From: Lachnoclostridium sp. UBA3775
GTDB lineage: Bacteria; Bacillota; Clostridia; Lachnospirales; Lachnospiraceae
NCBI GenBank assembly: GCA_002369525.1
Contig: DFFN01000123.1
Coordinates: 1-16,505, forward strand
DNA length: 16,505 nt
Reading direction: 5' to 3'
How positions within the stretch are numbered: the first letter of the stretch is position 1; the number at the start of each line of letters is the position of its first letter. The position numbers and the translations under genes are program-made. This document shows positions 6,921 to 14,334 of this stretch, one piece after another. The notes under the pieces were generated by a model. That model was not told where the DNA came from. It ran no database searches and worked only from the letters and a program-made list of their open reading frames with translations.

Positions 6921-8367
6921 AAATTTTCTAAAAAGAATCTATAATCTGCATGTTATTATTTCTCTTGCCATGCTGATACTTGTTTATTTTGCCTGTAAAA
7001 TGACGACTACGGGCCTGACCAACGTGTACAGAAAAGGCTTTGAGGAGAAAAGACAGCTGCAGGTTTCCGGCTATGCTTCGAGAATGTCAAACCAGCTGAC
7101 CGTAACCGACTATCTGAATTCTGCCAACAGGACAATTGAAAACGAGTTTGATATCGTTGCCGAAATCTACCATGGCAGGATCATAGTCATTAGTTCGTCC
7201 TTAAACGTGCTGTATGACACTTATTCGCGTGCGGAAGGCAAAACCGCCATCAACCCTGCCATGATAAAGGCAATGCAGGGCGAAAACAATATCGATTTTG
7301 ACTGGAAAACTGAATACGGAAGCTATGCATACGGCATAACGGGTGCATCGTCCAATTCAAGGCTCGGTGTTATCTATATTGTTTTTTCGATTGAAGATGA
7401 AGCAAATACACTGAGAAGGATTGCAAGAAATTCCAATATTTTTACCCTGCTCATCATGATAATCGTTATATTGATAAGCAATATACTTTTAAGCATGCTG
7501 ATAAGGTCATCGAGAAAAAATAAAAAGAATCTTGAGAAAATATCATCGGGTAATTATGATGCAAAGCTTGACGAAAACGGCATATGGGAATTCCGTTCGA
7601 CTGCCTATGCCGTGAATGAGATGCTTGAAAAGGTAAAGGCCACTGAGGAAAGCCAGAGGGAATTTGTTTCGGACGTGTCACATGAGCTGAAAACACCGAT
7701 GGCATCGATGAAGGTTCTTGCGGAGTCGCTGCTTTCACAGGAATATGACGATCCTGCTATCTACCGGGAATTCCTGTCAGATATCAATGAAACGATAGAC
7801 AGGGAAAACAGGATAATACAGGATCTGCTTCTGCTTGTAAAGATGGATAAGAAGGCCGATACGCTAAATACCTCGCTCTGCAGCATGAATGAGATACTGG
7901 AGGTCGTTATCAAGAGAGTAAAACCTCTTGCGGAAGAAAAGAAGATCACGGTTATCTTTGAAAGCTACAGGGAGATAAAGGCAGAGGTCGACGATTCGAA
8001 GCTTATCATGGCACTGACAAATATAGTCGAAAACGGTGTCAAATATAACGTTGACAACGGCGAACTGAGAATTGGCCTTAATTCCGATTCGGGCTATGTG
8101 TACATTACGATAGAGGACTCGGGCATAGGTATTTCCGATGAGGCACAGAAGCATATATTCGACCGGTTCTACCGTGTCGATAAGGCAAGGGCAAGACAGA
8201 CCGGAGGTACCGGACTGGGCCTTGCGATTGCAAACGATGTAGTTAAATTGCATGGCGGTGAGATAAAGGTGTTCAGCCGCGAAGGAATGGGTACATCCTT
8301 TACCATAAGGCTGCCGATAAGCTCGAGTACAGAATCGGTAAAGATAATAGAAGAAGTTGTAAAGTAG
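6913..8367 (+). CDS. Membrane sensor histidine kinase
   Basis: Partner of the preceding regulator. The 484-residue protein has TM1 (about 13-30), an extracytoplasmic sensor of about 145 residues (31-176), TM2 (about 177-197), a HAMP-like linker (198-245), a HisKA dimerisation domain with phosphoacceptor H257 in SHELKTPM, and an HATPase_c domain. The latter has the N box TNIVENGVKY (N370, N374), G1 DSGIGI (402-407), the F box FDRFYR and G2 GGTGLGLA (431-438). All catalytic motifs are intact. The ATG at 6913 overlaps the regulator's stop codon region (stop 6918-6920), so it relies on coupling. The sensor matches no domain I can name. The adjacent GerM lipoprotein, encoded 9 bases downstream, is a candidate extracytoplasmic partner. 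Confidence 0.94.
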   Translation: MIKNFLKRIYNLHVIISLAMLILVYFACKMTTTGLTNVYRKGFEEKRQLQVSGYASRMSNQLTVTDYLNSANRTIENEFDIVAEIYHGRIIVISSSLNVLYDTYSRAEGKTAINPAMIKAMQGENNIDFDWKTEYGSYAYGITGASSNSRLGVIYIVFSIEDEANTLRRIARNSNIFTLLIMIIVILISNILLSMLIRSSRKNKKNLEKISSGNYDAKLDENGIWEFRSTAYAVNEMLEKVKATEESQREFVSDVSHELKTPMASMKVLAESLLSQEYDDPAIYREFLSDINETIDRENRIIQDLLLLVKMDKKADTLNTSLCSMNEILEVVIKRVKPLAEEKKITVIFESYREIKAEVDDSKLIMALTNIVENGVKYNVDNGELRIGLNSDSGYVYITIEDSGIGISDEAQKHIFDRFYRVDKARARQTGGTGLGLAIANDVVKLHGGEIKVFSREGMGTSFTIRLPISSSTESVKIIEEVVK

Positions 8368-8376
8368 GTATTTATC

Positions 8377-9303
8377 ATGAAGCCAGAAATCAAAAAGCTA
8401 TTGTTTGTTCTGTCTGTGGCGCTTATGCTCGCAGGCCTGGTTTCCTGTGCAAAAAAAAGCGAATCCAAAAACGGAAAGCTTTCAATGTATGTCATTGACA
8501 AGAATTCGTTTTCGGTCGAACAGGTAGCGTACAGCGCAAAGGGCTCGAGTCCGCTTGATAAGATCAAAAACCTTTTAGCCGACCTTCAGGCTTACAGAGA
8601 CGATACCTTCAGTTCGCCTGTCCCTGAGAGTATCACGCTTAAAAACTGGGAGCTTTCGAGTGGTATTGTTTCTTTGTATTTTGACGAAAGCTATTACAAT
8701 CTGACTGTATATGACGAAGCGCTTGTAAGAGCGGCGCTTGTCAGGAATTTCTGCCAGTTTGCCGAAATCAGCGGCGTAAATATCTTTATCGGTGAACAGG
8801 CCCTTGTAATCGACGGGAAAGCTACGGGTACGATGACAAATGACAGCTTTCTTGACAAGCTGAGCTTTACGGAAGGCACAACCGAGCTGATCCTTTATTT
8901 TCCTTCGGATGCGAGCGGCAAGCTTAAGAAAATAAAGAGAGAAGCGGCTCTCGGCTCTTTTTATACCGATGAGCAGCTCATAATCGAAAATTTGATAAAA
9001 GGCCCCGATTCATCCGAGAAGGATATTGTTCCCTGCATACCGAAGGGAACAAGGCTTTTAAATGTTGTTACCAAAGACAGAGTGTGTTATGTTAACCTTT
9101 CCAGAGAATTTCTTAATCTGTCCGATGATAACAGTCCGGAGCTTACAGTCTATTCTATCGTAAATTCTCTGACGGAGCTTCCTGAAATAAGCAGTGTGGT
9201 GCTTAACGTAAACTGGGAAAACATTGAGTTTTACGGTGATGTCTATTGTATTGACAATCTGACTTTCAATTATGATGCACTTGAAAACAGTGATAATCTT
9301 TAA
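8377..9303 (+). CDS. GerM-domain lipoprotein
   Basis: A surface lipoprotein of 308 residues with a signal helix ending LVSC (C24 lipidated). The second half (about 170-290) is a recognisable GerM (sporulation/spore-germination) domain: LILYFPSD, a TDEQLIIENLIKGP helix, then IPKGTRLLNV, VCYVNLSREF and ELTVYSIVNSL. Residues 36-148 look like a second, more diverged copy, with MYVIDKN, SGIVSLYFDESY and DEALVRAALVRNF in the same order. GerM domains occur in Bacillus GerM and actinobacterial LpqB; their biochemical activity is not firmly known. It lies 9 bases after the histidine kinase and 15 before comEC, in an apparent operon, so it may modulate the kinase. The ribosome site is weak (GTAGG). Confidence 0.85.
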   Translation: MKPEIKKLLFVLSVALMLAGLVSCAKKSESKNGKLSMYVIDKNSFSVEQVAYSAKGSSPLDKIKNLLADLQAYRDDTFSSPVPESITLKNWELSSGIVSLYFDESYYNLTVYDEALVRAALVRNFCQFAEISGVNIFIGEQALVIDGKATGTMTNDSFLDKLSFTEGTTELILYFPSDASGKLKKIKREAALGSFYTDEQLIIENLIKGPDSSEKDIVPCIPKGTRLLNVVTKDRVCYVNLSREFLNLSDDNSPELTVYSIVNSLTELPEISSVVLNVNWENIEFYGDVYCIDNLTFNYDALENSDNL

Positions 9304-9318
9304 TTTAAGGAGTTGAAA

Positions 9319-11610
9319 ATGAAACGACCGGTTGTGTTGATGGCCGGTGCGTATGTTCTTGGTATTTTTACGGCAAGGTTTAAGGGAAGCCTCCTTTTTC
9401 CTGCCTTGTTTCTGATCATTTCCCTTATAATTCTGATAAAATCCGGTAAAAAAACGTCTGTTCTGGCCCTTACGGCATTTCTTTTAACAATTTCTGCACT
9501 TTTTTTCGTCCTTGGCCTTTATAATATGGAAAGAACAGAAAATAAATTCATATGCGAAAAACTTGCTGAAGATGACGAAGGTGAAGCTGTTTTTACGGCA
9601 GTCGTCGAGTCGTGCTGCGGCAGTGACGGAAAATATCGTATCGAAGCAAGTCCGATCCTTATAAAACAGAATAATAAAGAGTATAAGACGAAAAACGAAA
9701 GGCTGATGCTGTATCATTTTGAACAGCTTTCCGCGGGAAACATCATAGAAGTCAAAGGAAAATTCAAGGCATACCCCGGAATCATTAATGACGGAGACTT
9801 TGACACAAAAGGATTCTACAAATGTAGAAATATTGGGGCATATGTATATCCTGATAAACTTGTTAAAACAGGCAGGAATGAAAGTGCCGTTTATATGCTG
9901 AAATATGCACTCGAAAAGCTGAGGAATGGAGTTACCCGTTCTTTTATCCTGGTTTTTGGTACAAAGCGGGGCGGAGTTCTTTCCGCAATGTTCACCGGAG
10001 ACAAAACAAGGCTTGAAGAAGAGGTTAAGGAAAGTTATAAGACCTCCGGCATCGGACACCTGCTTGCAATTTCCGGCCTGCACATTTCCATGATCGGAAT
10101 GAGTATATATGTTATGTTTAGAAAATGCGGTAAGAGCATAGGCTTTTCCGGCGGTTTGGCAATGATGTTTTTATTTCTTTTCTCGTTGTTTTCCGGAGAA
10201 CAGGTATCCTGCATCAGAGCCGGCACCATGCTCTGTTTTATCATCGGAGCAAAATATTTCGGCAGAAAATATGACCTGCTTACTGCGCTTTCGTTTTCTG
10301 CTCTGGTAATACTTATCAAGAATCCTCTGTATCTTTCGGATGCTTCGTTTCTTTTGTCATTTTCAGCCGGGGCTGCCGCAGGGCTCGCGGGTTTTGTCAG
10401 CAGAAAGGCAGAGCTTGTCGGAAAAGGAAAGATAAGGCAGAAGATGATACGGGCTATTATGTTTTCCTTTATGCTTCAGATGCTGATACTGCCGGTGCAG
10501 CTTGATCTGTTTTATACTTACAATGTTTACTCGCCGCTTATTAATGTTCTTTTGGTTCCTCTGATGCCTGTACTTCTTGTCTTTTCTCTGGCATCACTTA
10601 TTGCTTCTTTGTTTTCGCCGTTTCTTACGCATTATCTTTCGCTTCCGGCAAAGCTGATACTGGATCTTTATTTTGATTCGGGAGGCTTTGCAGGTGAACT
10701 GCCGGGTGCGAGAGCGGTCAGCGGCAGGCTTAAGCTTTATCATTTTCTGATAGCTTTGATAATTGTAGGCTTTATATTATTTTTAACTGTCAGAAGTCAG
10801 CATAAAACAGCCTTTGCGGTATCTTCCCTGATGCTTGTGCTTCTGATCGGGTTTCCGGAAAAAGGCTTTGAGTTTTACCAGCTTTATGTTGGTCAGGGTG
10901 CCTGCTATGTGATTTTTTCGGACGGAGATGTCATAGTGTGCGACTGCGGAAGCATGGATAAGGATGATATTTACGAGCATACTCTGCTTCCTTTTCTGTA
11001 TTATCACGGCTATGACAGGATTGATTATTGCATTGTAAGCCATGCGGACAAAGATCATTTCAGCGGCTTTGAAGAAATGCTTGAGGAAGCGGACTTCAGA
11101 CCATGCTTCATAATCCCTGAATATAAGGATATGAGTGCCTATGCCCCGGTGCTTGATGCTGCTAAAAATGACAGAGCCGATATGGTTACGACAGGCTCAT
11201 TCAAAAGCATTAAATTGGCTGGACTAAGGCTTGAGATGCTGTTTCCCGATACTGAAAATGCCGGTAAGCCGGATAATGACAGCTCGGCGGTTTTTAAGCT
11301 TGTTGACGGAGACAGGACAATATTGTTTACGGGCGATATTTCCGCCGAGAAAGAGAGGTATATAATTAAACAGTGCGAAGAAAAGGCATATCAGCTAAAA
11401 GCTGACGTTTTGCTGGTTGCTCACCACGGCAGCCGTTTTTCCACATGTGATGAATTTCTTGAAAAAGTGCAGCCGGATATCGCAATGATTTCCTGCGGAA
11501 TCAACAATTCCTACGGACATCCGGCAAAAGAAACAATTAAAAAGTTAAAGAAAACCGGATGTGAAATACATATCAGTTCAAAGGAAGGGCAATACCGTAT
11601 CGTCCATTAA
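9319..11610 (+). CDS. comEC: ComEC/Rec2 DNA-uptake channel with C-terminal metallo-beta-lactamase domain
   Basis: Inner-membrane channel predicted to carry single-stranded DNA into the cytoplasm during transformation. The 763-residue product has N-terminal membrane helices (about 1-70), an OB-like soluble region (75-185, with GIINDGDFDTKGFY) and the Competence core with GHLLAISGLHISMIG (246-260) and many helices to about 490. A C-terminal metallo-beta-lactamase domain (517-763) has SHADKDHFSG (574-583), TGDI (671-674), AHHGS (701-705) and SYGHP (731-735). The domain order and length are those of full ComEC proteins, and the nuclease-like metal ligands look intact. AAGGAG lies 6 bases before the ATG at 9319. 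A TTG at 9313 would abut the ribosome site and is less likely. It is the last gene of the run headed by comEA; comEB is absent. Confidence 0.95.
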   Translation: MKRPVVLMAGAYVLGIFTARFKGSLLFPALFLIISLIILIKSGKKTSVLALTAFLLTISALFFVLGLYNMERTENKFICEKLAEDDEGEAVFTAVVESCCGSDGKYRIEASPILIKQNNKEYKTKNERLMLYHFEQLSAGNIIEVKGKFKAYPGIINDGDFDTKGFYKCRNIGAYVYPDKLVKTGRNESAVYMLKYALEKLRNGVTRSFILVFGTKRGGVLSAMFTGDKTRLEEEVKESYKTSGIGHLLAISGLHISMIGMSIYVMFRKCGKSIGFSGGLAMMFLFLFSLFSGEQVSCIRAGTMLCFIIGAKYFGRKYDLLTALSFSALVILIKNPLYLSDASFLLSFSAGAAAGLAGFVSRKAELVGKGKIRQKMIRAIMFSFMLQMLILPVQLDLFYTYNVYSPLINVLLVPLMPVLLVFSLASLIASLFSPFLTHYLSLPAKLILDLYFDSGGFAGELPGARAVSGRLKLYHFLIALIIVGFILFLTVRSQHKTAFAVSSLMLVLLIGFPEKGFEFYQLYVGQGACYVIFSDGDVIVCDCGSMDKDDIYEHTLLPFLYYHGYDRIDYCIVSHADKDHFSGFEEMLEEADFRPCFIIPEYKDMSAYAPVLDAAKNDRADMVTTGSFKSIKLAGLRLEMLFPDTENAGKPDNDSSAVFKLVDGDRTILFTGDISAEKERYIIKQCEEKAYQLKADVLLVAHHGSRFSTCDEFLEKVQPDIAMISCGINNSYGHPAKETIKKLKKTGCEIHISSKEGQYRIVH

Positions 11611-11613
11611 AGG

Positions 11614-11642
11614 TTGACAAAAATCTCCTTAAAGGTTATACT
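11614..11642 (+). promoter_or_regulatory. pssA-psd promoter with direct repeats
   Basis: A consensus TTGACA (11614-11619), a 17-bp spacer and TATACT (11637-11642) start 3 bases after the comEC stop. The 9-base word TTAAAGGTT occurs at 11607-11615 and again at 11629-11637, 22 bp apart, touching the -35 and the -10. No comEC terminator is evident, so read-through is possible. Confidence 0.82.
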
Positions 11643-11673
11643 AATAACGATAAGCAGTTCAGGAGGTTGATCG

Positions 11674-12321
11674 GTGAAAAAACGGTTTGTCGGATATTAC
11701 AATCCTTCGGTAATCTTAACATATACGGGAGTGGTTTCTACCTGCCTCAGCATGTATCTTTCTTTTCACGGGATATTTAAATGGGGATTCTTTTTCATGA
11801 TGTTCGCGGGACTTTGCGATATGTTCGACGGTGCGGTTGCGAGAAAGATCAAACGTAATGACAGTGAAAAGAAATTCGGTATACAGATCGATTCGCTTTG
11901 CGATCTGGTGTGCTTCGGTGTAAATCCGGCAGTGACGGGAATTCTTCTTTATGCGAGATACGGTCATAAGGATACAATGATAATCGGTTATTTCGCCGGT
12001 GTGCTTCTGATACTTGCCGCGGTCATAAGGCTTGCTTATTTCAACGTGACCGAGGAAGAGAGACAGCAGCAGACCACGGAGAGAAGAAAATATTATCAGG
12101 GACTTCCCGTGACAAATTCCTGTCTGATGGCGCCTCTTGCATACATAATCGGCTCGCTGATCTCAAAATGCAAGGTACTTCCTTATGTATACAGCGGAGC
12201 GCTTTTGCTTACTGCTTTTCTTTTCGTTTATAATTTTAAGATGCCCAAGCCTCACGGAAAGGCCAATGCGATAATCATAATTCTTGCGTGGTGCCTGTTC
12301 TTTGGCGTACTTGCAGTCTAG
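11674..12321 (+). CDS. pssA: CDP-diacylglycerol--serine O-phosphatidyltransferase
   Basis: A membrane enzyme joining CDP-diacylglycerol and serine to give phosphatidylserine and CMP. The 215-residue protein carries the CDP-alcohol phosphatidyltransferase signature: D52-G53, A56-R57, then G69, D73 and D77, whose acidic residues bind metal and activate the substrate. The gap between AR and G is 11 residues, longer than the textbook 8. Several hydrophobic helices follow (about 85-130 and 155-215). Translation starts at GTG 11674 with AGGAGG ending 7 bases upstream. The signature alone would also fit phosphatidylglycerophosphate synthase. The adjacent psd, 22 bases downstream on the same strand, makes the serine enzyme (class II Pss) the right call. 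Near-consensus promoter upstream. Confidence 0.9.
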   Translation: MKKRFVGYYNPSVILTYTGVVSTCLSMYLSFHGIFKWGFFFMMFAGLCDMFDGAVARKIKRNDSEKKFGIQIDSLCDLVCFGVNPAVTGILLYARYGHKDTMIIGYFAGVLLILAAVIRLAYFNVTEEERQQQTTERRKYYQGLPVTNSCLMAPLAYIIGSLISKCKVLPYVYSGALLLTAFLFVYNFKMPKPHGKANAIIIILAWCLFFGVLAV

Positions 12322-12343
12322 ATAAAGATAAAGGAAAGATGAA

Positions 12344-13225
12344 ATGGAACTGAATGCTTATAAAGACCGAAACGGTAATATTATCAAAAAAAAACTTAAA
12401 TCCGGAAAAGCAATTGATTTTCTTTACAATAATTCTTTCGGAAGGGGTTGCCTTAAGGTTTTAAGCTCCGTGACTCTCGCAAACATTGAAAGAGCGTTTC
12501 TGAACAGCCGTATTTCCACGCTGATAATCGATCCTTTCATAAAGAAAAACGAAGTGGATCTGCGGGATTACATACCCAGGAAATATAAATCCTTTAACGA
12601 TTTCTTTACCAGACAGGTGAAGGAAAACAGAAGACCGGTTTCGGATGATCCCGATGCACTCATATCGCCTTCGGACGGCAGAATATCTGTTTACAGGATA
12701 AATAGTGACTCTGTATTTAAAATTAAAAACAGCCTGTACAATATTGAAAGCCTGACAGGCAGCAAGAAGCTTGCCGACTATTATAAAAACGGATGGTTCA
12801 TACTGGTAAGGCTTTGCGTGGATAATTACCATAGGTACTGCTATGCGGCTGACGGCATGAAGAGCATGGATATAAGAATCAACGGAACCCTTAATACCGT
12901 AAATCCGATGGTATATGATTTCGCTGATGTCTATACAGAGAATACAAGACAGTACTGTACCATATACCGTAAGGGCGGAGTCAAGGTAACTCAGATCGAA
13001 GTGGGTGCAATGGGTGTCGGAAGGATCACAAACCATCATCCCGAGGAAGCGGATGTAAAGCGCGGCGAGGAAAAGGGTTACTTTGAGTTCGGAGGATCTT
13101 CGATAGTTCTTCTGCTTCCAAACAGAGGCTTTGAGCCCGAGATCGATTTTGTTCTTAACACCGCAATAGGTTATGAAACCGAAGTAAAATACGGGGAGAA
13201 GATCGGAAGCTTTAATAAAGGGTGA
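12344..13225 (+). CDS. psd: Phosphatidylserine decarboxylase proenzyme
   Basis: Decarboxylates phosphatidylserine to phosphatidylethanolamine at the membrane, acting on the product of pssA. The 293-residue proenzyme should cleave itself at FGGSS (249-253, between G251 and S252), turning the serine into the pyruvoyl cofactor. Here the motif is GGSS rather than the common LGST. Candidate self-cleavage triad residues are D111 in SPSDGRI, H163 in NYHRY and S252. KSFNDFFTR (82-90) and VGAMGVGRI (220-228) are further family blocks. AAGGAAAG lies about 6 bases before the ATG. A run of nine A (12386-12394) encodes three lysines near the N-terminus and could allow slippage. The stop codon overlaps the ribosome site of holA. 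Confidence 0.93.
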   Translation: MELNAYKDRNGNIIKKKLKSGKAIDFLYNNSFGRGCLKVLSSVTLANIERAFLNSRISTLIIDPFIKKNEVDLRDYIPRKYKSFNDFFTRQVKENRRPVSDDPDALISPSDGRISVYRINSDSVFKIKNSLYNIESLTGSKKLADYYKNGWFILVRLCVDNYHRYCYAADGMKSMDIRINGTLNTVNPMVYDFADVYTENTRQYCTIYRKGGVKVTQIEVGAMGVGRITNHHPEEADVKRGEEKGYFEFGGSSIVLLLPNRGFEPEIDFVLNTAIGYETEVKYGEKIGSFNKG

Positions 13226-13229
13226 TGCT

Positions 13230-14207
13230 TTGAAGAAGATTAGAAGCGATATTCAGAATAATACATTTTCACATATCTACCTGCTCTATGGTTCGGAGGA
13301 TATACTTAAAAGGCAATACCGTGATAAGCTGGTAAAGGCGATGATGCCCGATGCCAGCGAAATGAACCTGAATTATTTTAACGGTGAGGATATAACGGCG
13401 GAAAATATTATTTCGCTGTCCGAGACCATGCCTTTTTTTTCGGAGCGCAGACTTATATGCATAAATGATTCGGGCTTTTTTAAGTCTTCGTCCTCCTTTG
13501 CCGATTATGTTGAAAATGCACCGGACTATACTTACTATATTTTCACGGAAAAAGAGGTCGATAAAAGAAACTCCCTTTTTAAATACGTTTCCGCATCCGG
13601 ATATTGTACGGAAATCACTTTGCCCGGAAAAAACGAGCTGATGACCATGGCGGCTGTTTTCTTAAAAAACAGGGGCCTTTTGATTTCGGAGTATGACTGT
13701 GAATATCTGATCGATAAAATAGGCACCGATATGGCAAGGCTGCAGACGGAGCTTGAGAAGCTTTCTGCATACTGCATGGGAAAGGAGAGTGTCGAAACAG
13801 GAGATATCGATGAGATCTGTTCCGAAATTCCGGAGGGCAGGATATTTGCAATGCTCGATGCGATAATGGCATCGGATTCCGACAGGGCCTTCGGTCTTTA
13901 TTACGATCTTTTATCGGCCCATGAAAAGCCGATGAACATACTTTTCATGCTGAACAGAAGCTATGACCAGCTTTACCGCTGCTCACTGCTTTTTGATGAA
14001 GGAAAAGGAAATGCCGAGATATCAAAGGAAACAGGCCTGAGGGATTTTCAGACCGAAAAGTATTTAAGGCTTGCCCGGAAAAAGAAAAGGGCAGAAATAC
14101 ACGGAATACTTAGACAGGGAATTGAGCTTGAAAAGAAAGTAAAAAGCGGCGATCTCGACGAAAAAATTGCTGTTGAAATTTTTCTTGTAAAAAACCTTGG
14201 TTTGTAG
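13230..14207 (+). CDS. holA: DNA polymerase III delta subunit
   Basis: Clamp-loader subunit that opens the beta sliding clamp during replication. The 325-residue product has the family N-terminal motif YLLYGSEDILKRQY (17-30), an AAA+-like but non-Walker ATPase fold typical of delta, the linker IPEGRIFAMLDAIM, and the helical collar domain (about 210-325) containing NILFMLNRSYDQLYR and a GDLDEKIAVEIFLVKN tail. Length is normal (about 330). The start is TTG at 13230, with AAAGGG 7 bases upstream inside the end of psd. The nearby ATG at 13226 is out of frame and stops after two codons. T8 at 13433-13440 is a homopolymer in the coding sequence. In many Firmicutes holA lies near comEC and rpsT, as it does here. 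Confidence 0.93.
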   Translation: MKKIRSDIQNNTFSHIYLLYGSEDILKRQYRDKLVKAMMPDASEMNLNYFNGEDITAENIISLSETMPFFSERRLICINDSGFFKSSSSFADYVENAPDYTYYIFTEKEVDKRNSLFKYVSASGYCTEITLPGKNELMTMAAVFLKNRGLLISEYDCEYLIDKIGTDMARLQTELEKLSAYCMGKESVETGDIDEICSEIPEGRIFAMLDAIMASDSDRAFGLYYDLLSAHEKPMNILFMLNRSYDQLYRCSLLFDEGKGNAEISKETGLRDFQTEKYLRLARKKKRAEIHGILRQGIELEKKVKSGDLDEKIAVEIFLVKNLGL

Positions 14208-14213
14208 TATAAT
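14185..14213 (+). promoter_or_regulatory. tRNA-Ser promoter
   Basis: TTGTAA (14185-14190), a 17-bp spacer and a perfect TATAAT (14208-14213) overlap the last codons and stop of holA. Transcription would start near 14220, leaving a leader of about 22 nt whose first part is the palindrome ACGTTA-AAA-TAACGT (14222-14236). Confidence 0.8.
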
Positions 14214-14242
14214 ACATCAGTACGTTAAAATAACGTCAATCC

Positions 14243-14328
14243 GGAAGTGTATCGAAGTGGTCATAACGGCCCTGACTCGAAATCAGGTAGCCCTCCGGGG
14301 CTCGTGGGTTCGAATCCCACCGCTTCCG
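14243..14328 (+). tRNA. tRNA-Ser(CGA)
   Basis: A full cloverleaf can be folded. The acceptor stem is GGAAGTG (14243-14249) with CGCTTCC (14321-14327) and discriminator G14328. The anticodon stem is CCTGA/TCAGG (14271-14275, 14283-14287) around the loop CTCGAAA, with anticodon CGA at 14278-14280, so it reads UCG serine codons. A long class II variable arm AGCCC-tccg-GGGCT follows. The T arm is GTGGG-TTCGAAT-CCCAC (14304-14320). The long variable arm is expected for serine tRNAs. The 3' CCA is not encoded (the gene is followed by six T), so a CCA-adding enzyme is required. It has its own promoter and is followed by an unusual structured stretch. Confidence 0.96.
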
Positions 14329-14334
14329 TTTTTT

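Noticed and set aside
13226..13234. ATG start for HolA at 13226
   Set aside because: It reads ATG CTT TGA and stops at once; the TTG at 13230 is in frame with the conserved N-terminus.
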